Source: Cryomorphaceae bacterium
GTDB taxonomy: Bacteria; Bacteroidota; Bacteroidia; Flavobacteriales; Crocinitomicaceae
Reading direction: 5' to 3'
NCBI GenBank assembly: GCA_021298235.1
Contig: JAJTDX010000069.1
Span: 1-11,236, forward strand
DNA length: 11,236 nucleotides
Below the pieces are notes generated by a model, which saw only the letters and a program-made list of their open reading frames with translations, was not told the DNA's origin and searched no databases. The position numbers and the translations under genes are program-made. The stretch's first letter is position 1. Each line of letters opens with the position of its first letter. Positions 1-6,193 of this stretch are shown here, piece by piece.

Positions 1-2
1 CC

Positions 3-641
3 AGTGCATGGATATCCGTCCCCGATCCAGAAGATCCTACTGACACAGTAGCCTCATCCACTTCTTACTTCTCTCCGGTAGGAACAGCAGATAGATGGTT
101 AATTACTCCTCCCCTCACGCTAGGAGCTTACGGAAACTTTGTCTCCTGGAATGCAAAATCACAGGATGCGTCCTACCCTGATGATTACCTCGTATTAGTG
201 TCAACAACTGATAATTCAATCTCCAGCTTCAATGATACCATTGGGTTTGTTTTAGAGGAGAATTTTGAATGGACAGAGCGCACTGTGAATCTTTCAGATT
301 TGGGTTATACTAACCAAACTGTTTATATAGCTTTCAGGTTGATAACTGAAGATGGTTTCAAATTGTATTTAGATGACATTCATGTATGGAAAAATGATGC
401 CTCAGAATTAACGGATCTAGTTTCAACTAAGGTTTTATGCTATCCAAATCCTGGTTCTGACGTAATCAATATCCACTCAGAAGGAGAATTTCAATACTGT
501 GAAGTGCAAGATGTTTCAGGGAAAACAATAGTTTCATCAAAAGAAAAAACCTTCTCTATCAAAGATTTACCATCAGGAATATACCAACTGAAAGTCTTCC
601 AGAATGGGTATTCAACTATGCTTCGATTCGTGAAAATTTAA
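3..641 (+). CDS. Choice-of-anchor J protein with T9SS type A sorting domain (3' end only)
   Basis: The frame is open from the first complete codon at position 3 to the TAA at 639-641, so 212 residues of the C-terminus are visible and the true start lies outside the window. Roughly the first 140 residues form a choice-of-anchor J / cleaved-adhesin type beta-sandwich, seen in WLITPPLTLG, then VSWNAKSQD, DDYLVLVST and finally a LYLDDIHVW strand. The last 70 or so residues are a T9SS type A sorting domain: YPNPGSDVINI, then DVSGKTI, then LPSGIYQLKV and a closing RFVKI. From family knowledge, such a protein crosses the outer membrane by T9SS and is anchored to the surface or released. The catalytic or adhesive domain that usually precedes this module is not in the window, so the specific function is unknown. 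Its stop codon overlaps that of the convergent lipoprotein gene. Confidence 0.88.
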   Translation, partial: SAWISVPDPEDPTDTVASSTSYFSPVGTADRWLITPPLTLGAYGNFVSWNAKSQDASYPDDYLVLVSTTDNSISSFNDTIGFVLEENFEWTERTVNLSDLGYTNQTVYIAFRLITEDGFKLYLDDIHVWKNDASELTDLVSTKVLCYPNPGSDVINIHSEGEFQYCEVQDVSGKTIVSSKEKTFSIKDLPSGIYQLKVFQNGYSTMLRFVKI

Positions 642-1075
642 ATTTCCGGAAACGGCACTAGCACCAAAGAATACTTAAAATCGGATTTTTTTCTGGGTAT
701 CAAGAACAGAGTGTCTTCCGTTATAACATTCATGTTAAAATCCCATTTTTCTCCCTGAAAATAAAGTGTGAGCGCCTTATCCTCCGAATAAAGCGAAAAT
801 TCTCCCCGTTTCCCATTTACATCCCCTATTGACCTCATAGGCTGTAATAGACATTTTCCGGAACGATAAAAAACCAGAATGTCTTTGTCAAAATTAATCT
901 TGGGAGCCACATTCGAATCATTGATCAATACTTTGTCTAACATCCACACTTTACTGTTCAAGTCATGAAGTAATGCGCCTTTGTTTACTGGAAGCAACTC
1001 AACGCCTGAGCTACAAGAACATAGATTGGATACAATGAAAAAATAAAAAGTGTATGCGAAAAATGTTCTTATCAT
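638..1075 (-). CDS. Small lipoprotein, lipocalin-like, function unknown
   Basis: A 145-residue protein with a hydrophobic leader followed by a lipobox-like LCSC, so Cys21 is the likely lipidated residue. The mature part alternates short hydrophobic strands with turns: VWMLDKVLI, ILVFYRSGKCLL, GEFSLY, ALTLYF, WDFNM and DTLFLIP. This pattern fits the small lipocalin-like lipoproteins common in Bacteroidota, but the assignment rests on pattern only. The ATG overlaps the stop of the upstream lipoprotein gene by four bases (ATGA), which suggests translational coupling. It is the last gene of the pyrD cluster. Its 3' end meets the opposite-strand sorting-domain gene head-on in a shared TTAA. Confidence 0.75.
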   Translation of the reverse strand: MIRTFFAYTFYFFIVSNLCSCSSGVELLPVNKGALLHDLNSKVWMLDKVLINDSNVAPKINFDKDILVFYRSGKCLLQPMRSIGDVNGKRGEFSLYSEDKALTLYFQGEKWDFNMNVITEDTLFLIPRKKSDFKYSLVLVPFPEI

Positions 1076-1716
1076 AGAATCATTTCATTCTTAACCAGTG
1101 TATTATAAATATCGAGTGAAACCGAATCCTTGAACTCCGGCTTAAGTCTTTGTCTCCAAGTTGCCCCCTCAATCAATTCAACCGAACGAAACTTATATTT
1201 TACCCCATCCCACGTAAACAGACAGTTGTAAAAGACGATCTCTCCGTCAATATTGTCATTAAAACGTAGAATCAAGTCATAGTGATGACTTTTCGAAGGT
1301 CTGGTTCCAATTAAATTAGCAACAAATGCATTCACTTTGACAAGCTCTCCTTTCTCACGCACAAACGCTACCAATCTCCTCAATTTAATTCCTCCAACTT
1401 TAGATCGAATTTGCAGTAGTAAGGCTTCAGACTCTTTGAGGTCATCTCGCAACGGGAAAATCTTGAAAAACTTTGGAGAGCAAGCCGGTTTGATATAATT
1501 TGATGTATCCTTTTGAAACTCATCACAAATTTTTAATTCTTTCAGAAGCTTTACATGCAATGAATTACTGAATTCCTGTTCATCAAACAACGTTTCAATC
1601 CCTCTGAAGGGAGTTTGATCCGACGTATCATTATGTTTCTTTTTTTGGATTTCGGGTTCTTCACCACATGAAATCAGAAGAAGAACAATAAAAAGAAATG
1701 GTAATATTTTTTTCAT
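1072..1716 (-). CDS. Lipoprotein of unknown function
   Basis: A 214-residue product. The start chosen is the ATG at 1714-1716, because it gives a clean lipoprotein signal: MKKILPFLF, then a hydrophobic stretch ending in LISC with Cys17 as acceptor. The frame is open further upstream, but that extension would overlap the HMG-CoA lyase gene and bury the signal. The next 20 residues are polar and Lys-rich, as expected of a tether. The globular part has three further cysteines (C64, C79, C165) and a run of strands including LRRLVAFVREKGELVKVNAFV and GEIVFYNCLFTWDGVKYKFRS. I recognise no named domain. It lies 28 bases downstream of the lyase and overlaps the next lipoprotein gene by four bases, so co-expression is likely. 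A role with either metabolic enzyme is not evident. Confidence 0.78.
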   Translation of the reverse strand: MKKILPFLFIVLLLISCGEEPEIQKKKHNDTSDQTPFRGIETLFDEQEFSNSLHVKLLKELKICDEFQKDTSNYIKPACSPKFFKIFPLRDDLKESEALLLQIRSKVGGIKLRRLVAFVREKGELVKVNAFVANLIGTRPSKSHHYDLILRFNDNIDGEIVFYNCLFTWDGVKYKFRSVELIEGATWRQRLKPEFKDSVSLDIYNTLVKNEMIL

Positions 1717-1744
1717 AGCGTTAAAACGAAAATTGCAGATGTGG

Positions 1745-2602
1745 TCACATTTTAAAAACATTGGAAGAGTAATCAAATGCGATATTGAATTTATCAGAGC
1801 TAACTCCAGTGGTTATATTATTGGTTTTGAACCATTCAAGCATTTTTTCTGTTGGCATATTTCCCGTAAGGTCATCTTTAGCCATTGGACAGCCTCCAAA
1901 CCCGCGAATTGCACTGTCAAATCTTCTGCAACCGGCATTGTATGCAGCGGTAAGTATTTCAACAGCTGAATCCGGACGAACATGCAAATGGGCGCCAAAT
2001 TCTACATGTGGCAACGAAGGGATTAGATTTGAAAAAAGATACGAGACAAGCTCTGGATTACCTGCACCAATCGTATCGCTCAAAGCTTGAATTCGTATAT
2101 CAAGCTCATTGAATAGTCGTTCTGACCAGTTCGCTACAATTTCAGCACTCCATGGTTCACCGTATGGGTTCCCAAAACCCATGGAGAGATATACAACCAG
2201 CTTTTTTCCATTTCGTTCACAGATTGATTGTATGCTTTCCAAACGTTTGAATGACTCAGCTATGGTTGAATTTGTATTTCTAAGTTGAAATTCCTCGGAA
2301 ACAGAAAATGGATACCCTAAATAGGAAATTTCATCAAAAGAAACTGCTTCCTCTGCTCCGCGCTCGTTGGCAATGATTGCTAATAATTTAGTCGGGCTAG
2401 ACAGCTCTAATTTATTTAAAACCTCGGCCGTATCGCGCATTTGAGGGATAGCCTTTGGAGAGACAAAACTGCCAAAATCCAATGTGTCAAACCCGCACTT
2501 CAAAAGCATGTTGATGTATTCAACTTTGACCTCTGTCGGAACAAAGTTCATGAATCCCTGCATTGCGTCACGAGGACATTCGATGAGCTTCAGCTTTTCC
2601 AT
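1745..2602 (-). CDS. Hydroxymethylglutaryl-CoA lyase
   Basis: A 285-residue TIM-barrel enzyme of the HMG-CoA lyase / DRE-TIM family, which cleaves HMG-CoA to acetoacetate and acetyl-CoA in leucine breakdown and ketogenesis. Visible motifs are ECPRDAMQG at 8-16 (catalytic Arg11 and metal ligand Asp12), SFVSPKAIPQM at 45-55, ALSDTIGAG at 173-181, HLH at 205-207 (metal ligands) and GGCPMAKDDLTGN at 236-248. The last carries the catalytic Cys238 and Asn248 as the fourth metal ligand. Compared with the human enzyme as I recall it, the loop from Cys to Asn is one residue longer, Glu72 is replaced by Asp42, and the HDTYG sequence after the His pair is HVRPDS. All core residues remain, so activity is expected. 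It begins seven bases after the pyrD stop. Confidence 0.9.
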   Translation of the reverse strand: MEKLKLIECPRDAMQGFMNFVPTEVKVEYINMLLKCGFDTLDFGSFVSPKAIPQMRDTAEVLNKLELSSPTKLLAIIANERGAEEAVSFDEISYLGYPFSVSEEFQLRNTNSTIAESFKRLESIQSICERNGKKLVVYLSMGFGNPYGEPWSAEIVANWSERLFNELDIRIQALSDTIGAGNPELVSYLFSNLIPSLPHVEFGAHLHVRPDSAVEILTAAYNAGCRRFDSAIRGFGGCPMAKDDLTGNMPTEKMLEWFKTNNITTGVSSDKFNIAFDYSSNVFKM

Positions 2603-2609
2603 GTTGTTT

Positions 2610-3638
2610 TTAACCTTTAATCAACGCTTTATTTATTCGTTTTATAAGTCCTGGACCTTCGTAAATAAATCCTGTGTATAGCTGAACCAATGATGCACCA
2701 GCTTCTATTTTTTCAAGGGCATCTTCAGGAGAATGAATTCCCCCTACTCCAATAATAGGAAAGCACCCACCGGAATTCTCAAACAAAAATCGAATGACTT
2801 CAGTTGAACGTTTTCCGAGAGGTTTTCCAGATAAGCCACCTTGACCAATTTTATCAAGTGTTGATTGGGTAGCTTTTAGATTGTCTCTACTGATGGTAGT
2901 GTTGGTTGCTATAACACCATCAATACCTGATGTTTTGACAATTTCTATTATGTCAAGTAATTGATCGTTCGAAAGATCGGGTGCAATTTTGAGCAAAATT
3001 GGCTTTGGAGTGCTTTTGGTTTTGTTGATCGCCATTAACCCCACAAGCAATTCAGTCAAGGGCTCCTTTTCCTGTAGCTCCCTAAGATTCGGAGTATTCG
3101 GAGAAGAAACATTTACAACAAAGTAATCTACAGAATCAAATAAACCCTCAAAACATAGAGCATAATCCGAAAAAGCCTTTTCATTTGGAGTGACTTTATT
3201 CTTGCCAATGTTTCCTCCGATAATCATCCCCGGATTCCTGTGTTTTAGATTTTTCACAGCTTCGATAATTCCTCCGTTATTGAAGCCCATTCGATTGATG
3301 ACTGCCTGATCGGACTTTAAACGGAATAATCTTGGCTTGTCATTGCCCGGCTGGGCAACAGGTGTAATGGTTCCGATTTCTATAAATCCAAATCCACAAC
3401 TCTCTAACTCTTTATAGAAAGCAGCATTTTTATCAAATCCGGCAGCCAATCCAACAGGATTTTTAAATGTCAAACCAAATACTTTTCTCTCCAATCGCTG
3501 ATCCTTCATGACAAAGGTTTTTTTCCATACAAAACTCATAAGTGGGATTCTGTTCACCAATCGCAAACAGTACATGGTAAAATAGTGAACCCGTTCAGGG
3601 TCAAACAAAAAGAGAAAGGAACGGATCAGCTTGTACAT
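2610..3638 (-). CDS. pyrD: Dihydroorotate dehydrogenase (quinone), class 2
   Basis: A 342-residue FMN flavoprotein that oxidises dihydroorotate to orotate in pyrimidine synthesis and passes electrons to membrane quinone. It has the class 2 N-terminal membrane-associating helices ([19 protein letters not shown]), which also fix the start at the first ATG. These are followed by [13 protein letters not shown] at 60-72, [13 protein letters not shown] at 87-99, NRMGFNN at 115-121, and [15 protein letters not shown] at 175-189 with Ser179 as the catalytic base expected of class 2 enzymes. Phosphate/FMN loops follow in GQGGLSG, IIGVGGI and [11 protein letters not shown]. Length is typical. It heads the four-gene cluster running to 638. 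The preceding terminator implies its own promoter, and an exact -7 box lies four bases before the ATG. Confidence 0.96.
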   Translation of the reverse strand: MYKLIRSFLFLFDPERVHYFTMYCLRLVNRIPLMSFVWKKTFVMKDQRLERKVFGLTFKNPVGLAAGFDKNAAFYKELESCGFGFIEIGTITPVAQPGNDKPRLFRLKSDQAVINRMGFNNGGIIEAVKNLKHRNPGMIIGGNIGKNKVTPNEKAFSDYALCFEGLFDSVDYFVVNVSSPNTPNLRELQEKEPLTELLVGLMAINKTKSTPKPILLKIAPDLSNDQLLDIIEIVKTSGIDGVIATNTTISRDNLKATQSTLDKIGQGGLSGKPLGKRSTEVIRFLFENSGGCFPIIGVGGIHSPEDALEKIEAGASLVQLYTGFIYEGPGLIKRINKALIKG

Positions 3639-3642
3639 AATA

Positions 3643-3650
3643 CAAAATTA
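3643..3650 (-). promoter_or_regulatory. Candidate -7 promoter box for pyrD
   Basis: On the minus strand this reads TAATTTTG, an exact match to the Bacteroidota -7 consensus TAnnTTTG. Only four bases separate it from the pyrD ATG, so transcription would begin at or within a base or two of the start codon. No good TTTG -33 element sits at the usual 19-20 base distance. A GTTG lies 16 bases upstream, inside the terminator loop. A promoter is needed here because a terminator lies immediately upstream. Confidence 0.45.
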
Positions 3651-3659
3651 ATAAACGAA

Positions 3660-3685
3660 AAAGAGGCAACTTACGTCGCCTCTTT
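3660..3685 (-). terminator. Rho-independent terminator after the PorG-like gene
   Basis: An 8-bp perfect stem (AAAGAGGC pairing with GCCTCTTT) encloses a 10-base loop that can add two more pairs after a mismatch. Read on the minus strand, the 3' arm runs into TTTTTCGTTT, giving the U-tract of an intrinsic terminator. It starts 24 bases after the stop of the outer-membrane protein gene and so ends that transcription unit before pyrD. Confidence 0.85.
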
Positions 3686-3709
3686 AACACAATGAAATAC
3701 TTTTCAACA

Positions 3710-4666
3710 TTAAAACTTATATCGAGCACGTTTCCAGTAGTACTGACGTCGTTTTAAAGTGTAATCTCTATAAGTGACATTTCTCATTACCACTACATTC
3801 AGATAATAATACGCATCTTTTTGAGGTTGCCCCCTCATTTGACCAGGCCCAAACCACGTAACATTATCATTCGCTGGATTTGAAAGGTACGACGCTTCAG
3901 GGGAACCCAAGGCATTTGGATCGTAATAGAATCCATGCACATCATCGATGTAATCAGAAAACGTTTTGACATAAGTTGCCTCAAGCGCAAAACGCCATTG
4001 ACGACCAATTCCGAACCGTACTCCCATTCCCATCGGAATGGTTAAAGTTACTGGAAGGGTTTCTCTTGCTCCACCAGCCATACCCTGGCCCTCCGTGTTT
4101 AAAGGGTCTAAGGCAACCCACCGTCCATTGTAACGTGCTTTCGGATTGAAATAACTGCCACCAATTCCACCGAAAACGTACACCTGTTCGTTGTGATTCT
4201 TGGCGCCTTTATGTCCTGGCAATCGGTAACGAGCACCGAATTTTTCATTCGAATAAAAGATAAACTCTAAGCGTTGATGAAGTTCGAGAATAATCGAACG
4301 GAAATGAAGATTACGACTTTCTCGGATAATTTCATTGGTCAAGGCATCGTCACCTCTGAGTCGACCTATATTTAGCGACGTTGTAGTTGCCCAATACGGA
4401 TGAAAACGGTATCTGTACCCAATCATCCCACCAAAACCTGTTGATGGAAAATCGATATCAACAAGGCTAAAATCTTTTCCAATTTGGTCACGACCACCAA
4501 GGTCTCCTGTAAACTGAGTTACACCTAATCCAAAAATAACTTCCTTCTTATTTAAAGACCAGTTCCGCTGAGTGTTAAAGTTTGTATGTTGCGCAAAGAA
4601 ACTATTAGCCTGAAGATCAGCTAAAAAGAGCGCAAAAACAACTAGAAGAGCCTTAAATAAACGCAT
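3710..4666 (-). CDS. Outer-membrane beta-barrel protein, DUF6089/PorG-like
   Basis: A 318-residue exported protein. The N-terminus MRLFKALLVVFALFL is a Sec signal, with cleavage probably near Ala20 or after Ala25 before Gln. The mature part begins VIFGLGVTQFTGDLGG, typical of DUF6089 barrels, the group that includes the T9SS component PorG. It continues with amphipathic strands such as FGGMIGYRYRFHPYWATTTSLNIGRLRG, SIILELHQRLEFIFY, QVYVFGGIGGSYF, LTIPMGMGVRFGIG, WRFALEATYVKTF and YYYLNVVVM. The C-terminus is unusually basic and aromatic, ending in KRARYKF. In family members the barrel sits in the outer membrane. Whether this one is a true T9SS subunit or a paralogue cannot be settled by eye. 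It follows the ECF sigma factor and its membrane partner after a 109-base gap that holds a candidate promoter, and it ends at a clear terminator. Confidence 0.75.
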   Translation of the reverse strand: MRLFKALLVVFALFLADLQANSFFAQHTNFNTQRNWSLNKKEVIFGLGVTQFTGDLGGRDQIGKDFSLVDIDFPSTGFGGMIGYRYRFHPYWATTTSLNIGRLRGDDALTNEIIRESRNLHFRSIILELHQRLEFIFYSNEKFGARYRLPGHKGAKNHNEQVYVFGGIGGSYFNPKARYNGRWVALDPLNTEGQGMAGGARETLPVTLTIPMGMGVRFGIGRQWRFALEATYVKTFSDYIDDVHGFYYDPNALGSPEASYLSNPANDNVTWFGPGQMRGQPQKDAYYYLNVVVMRNVTYRDYTLKRRQYYWKRARYKF

Positions 4667-4687
4667 ACTCCATGTAGAAAGTAGTTA

Positions 4688-4719
4688 CGAATTTATGAAT
4701 GTTTTTTGGATTGTTCAAA
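4688..4719 (-). promoter_or_regulatory. Candidate promoter of the PorG-like gene
   Basis: The minus strand carries TTTG (4716-4719), a 20-base spacer, then TAAATTCG (4688-4695), which matches seven of eight positions of the Bacteroidota -7 box counting the two free ones. The start site would fall near 4683, leaving a 5' leader of about 17 bases. This would let the barrel gene be expressed independently of the sigma factor gene upstream. Confidence 0.4.
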
Positions 4720-4775
4720 TCTTTTGAGTTTATGCCTCCTTTTTTTATCCCAATTCGATTGTTTATTACAAGTCG

Positions 4776-5492
4776 TCAAGGTACAATTTTGAGGTTCATT
4801 GAAGGTAACATGACTTGCTTACCATCGGCAGTTTCACAGAGAATTTCTGTTAAGAACACGATTTCGTTCAAATTGTAAGTGATGATTTCATTTTTCAGTT
4901 TTTCACTTAATATGTTACCATTCACAAACTCAAGGACCTCAGTTGTGCCATTGTAATACCCTAGCATGAAAGAAGTCACTTCCCCCTCTACTCCACTTTC
5001 TATTTTCGTTGCTCTTAAAAAAATTGCTTTCTTAATAGAACCACTGTGAACTCCACCAATGGTTGGCACACCACTTTTCTTAGGTATAACTGCTGTCGTG
5101 GGACAATTTACGGATTTCTCACCGGGGGTAACATCGTCCACATGCATTGCAATTTCTTCGGGAACTATTTTGTTCTTGTTTATTGTTTTTTCTGGCTGAA
5201 TGGTTTGAATTTTCGGAGGTGAAGATTTGGCATTAACGGTGGGCTTTTTACTCGGAGACGTAGAGGCTGATTTCTTATCAGTCATCTGTTTTTTCTCATC
5301 TTTCGACGTGATAAAATTTATCGCAACAAATAACAAGGAACCTACAACAGCACATAAAAAAAACCAGAGCCTTTTATTGGCCGCTGGTTTAAAATTACTT
5401 GAGCGATGTGAAATGGAGTCAAAATCTTGTTTCTGCTGAATATATTCTGATGGAAGCTCAGGCCTATCGAGGTTGATCTTGATTTTGTTCAT
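4776..5492 (-). CDS. Single-pass membrane protein with GldM-like C-terminal domain; candidate anti-sigma partner
   Basis: A 238-residue protein with an unusual build. Residues 1-40 are cytoplasmic and begin with KIKINLDRPELPSEYIQQKQ, a short conserved-looking peptide. Residues 42-61 form one transmembrane helix. Residues 62-115 are a Lys/Ser/Pro/Thr-rich periplasmic linker. Residues 152-238 form a compact beta domain. In that domain the order GEVTSF, then VNGN-LS, then an amphipathic helix, then IVFLTEILCETADGK and a last NLKIV strand resembles the C-terminal domain of the T9SS/gliding motor protein GldM. The start is one base after the ECF sigma stop, so the two are almost certainly co-translated. 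By analogy with sigma/anti-sigma pairs, the N-terminal peptide may hold the sigma factor while the periplasmic domain senses a signal. That role is inferred. The protein has no recognisable zinc anti-sigma domain. Confidence 0.7.
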   Translation of the reverse strand: MNKIKINLDRPELPSEYIQQKQDFDSISHRSSNFKPAANKRLWFFLCAVVGSLLFVAINFITSKDEKKQMTDKKSASTSPSKKPTVNAKSSPPKIQTIQPEKTINKNKIVPEEIAMHVDDVTPGEKSVNCPTTAVIPKKSGVPTIGGVHSGSIKKAIFLRATKIESGVEGEVTSFMLGYYNGTTEVLEFVNGNILSEKLKNEIITYNLNEIVFLTEILCETADGKQVMLPSMNLKIVP

Positions 5493-5493
5493 C

Positions 5494-6066
5494 TTAACTT
5501 TTCGAGTTAAATATAGTTTTTAATTTTTCAATAGCCCTAAATGCTTTAACTTTCGCATTGTTCTCTGTTATTTCCAATATTTCTCCAATCTCTTTGAAAC
5601 TGCGTTTTTCAAAAAATCTTAATTCAATTAACTGTAGATCCTTTTCCTTCAGCTTTGATAACGATTGAAACAATTTCTGCCGATTTTCTTCGGATTGATC
5701 TTCTTCCATTTCGAGGATGATCTCATGCAATTGAAAGGAATCGATGTTTACGGTCCGTTCAGCTTTTCGATCACGAAAAGATTGGTAGAGCTCACTTTTT
5801 GCGATACGGTAGAGCCAAGATGAAAAAGGAACCCCTCTGAACTCATATTTTTTAAGATTAAATAGAGCTTTTACAAATACTTGAGAGGTGACATCAAATG
5901 CCTGCTCCTCATCGTCCATACGCTGATAAACATATCGAAAAATCTGCTCATGGTATTTTGTGTAGATCGGACCAAAAAAGGCAGGGTCGCTTTGCGCTTT
6001 ACGAATCCAATTCAGCTCCTCTTCCATACGCTGACCGGATTGGTGATAAATGGGGTTGATTGACAT
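5494..6066 (-). CDS. ECF-type RNA polymerase sigma factor
   Basis: A 190-residue sigma-70 family regulator of the extracytoplasmic-function class. Region 2 spans about 29-100: an FGPIYTKYHEQIFRYVYQR helix, then DVTSQVFVKAL, then FSSWLYRIAKSELYQSFRDR. Region 4 spans about 137-183 and holds the helix-turn-helix SFKEIGEILEITENNAKVKAF. A short acidic linker (EMEEDQSEEN) joins them, and there is no region 1 or 3. The start used is the first ATG. An alternative at Met14 would also keep region 2 intact. The next gene begins one base after its stop and encodes a membrane protein suited to be its regulator. A near-palindrome lies 26-46 bases before the start. Confidence 0.93.
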   Translation of the reverse strand: MSINPIYHQSGQRMEEELNWIRKAQSDPAFFGPIYTKYHEQIFRYVYQRMDDEEQAFDVTSQVFVKALFNLKKYEFRGVPFSSWLYRIAKSELYQSFRDRKAERTVNIDSFQLHEIILEMEEDQSEENRQKLFQSLSKLKEKDLQLIELRFFEKRSFKEIGEILEITENNAKVKAFRAIEKLKTIFNSKS

Positions 6067-6092
6067 GGTTCTTTTTTTACTGGTTTCCTGTT

Positions 6093-6112
6093 GTAAAGCT
6101 TGCAGACTTTAC
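6093..6112. repeat. Imperfect palindrome upstream of the ECF sigma gene
   Basis: GTAAAG and CTTTAC form perfect 6-bp arms around an 8-base centre whose inner TGCA is also self-complementary. Eight of ten half-site positions pair. It lies in the 127-base gap between the cytochrome stop (6194) and the sigma factor start (6066), about 26 bases before the latter. It could be an operator or a small RNA hairpin in the leader. There is no following U-tract in the minus direction, so it is not a terminator. A dyad of this quality is expected a few times by chance in the whole window. Confidence 0.35.
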
Positions 6113-6193
6113 CCCTTTTCTACGTTATACGTTTAAAAGTTAAATGCACAACGCAAGAACCTTTCCGAAAATTACAGTTCGGCTATGAAAAAA

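Noticed and set aside
198..641. A GTG-initiated reading as the full first gene
   Set aside because: The frame is open back to position 3 and the upstream residues complete the choice-of-anchor J fold, so the gene is truncated at the window edge and 198 is an internal Val codon.
643..652. TTTCCGGAAA palindrome near the convergent stops
   Set aside because: It is a perfect 10-base palindrome but has no loop or U-tract, so it is not a terminator; it lies within the lipoprotein C-terminal codons and is expected by chance.
1717..1776. Upstream extension of the 214-residue lipoprotein by 20 residues
   Set aside because: It would overlap the HMG-CoA lyase 3' end and place the lipoprotein signal internally; the ATG at 1714-1716 gives a standard lipobox.
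1733..2090. Plus-strand open frames opposite the HMG-CoA lyase
   Set aside because: They lie antisense to a gene with clear catalytic motifs, have no signal or domain features, and look like shadow frames.
6135..6142. TAACTTTT as a -7 box for the ECF sigma gene
   Set aside because: It misses the final G, has no TTTG or TTG at suitable spacing, and would leave a leader of about 60 bases; too weak to annotate.
6165..6182. CCGAA/TTCGG hairpin after the cytochrome gene as a terminator
   Set aside because: The stem is only 5 bp and is followed on the minus strand by AAAGG rather than a U-tract.
6067..6193. Search for a methanobactin-like precursor peptide or small RNA near the MbnP/MbnH pair
   Set aside because: The gaps at 6067-6193, 8158-8160 and 8932-9014 hold no short open frame with a leader and Cys-rich core, and no transporter genes are adjacent.
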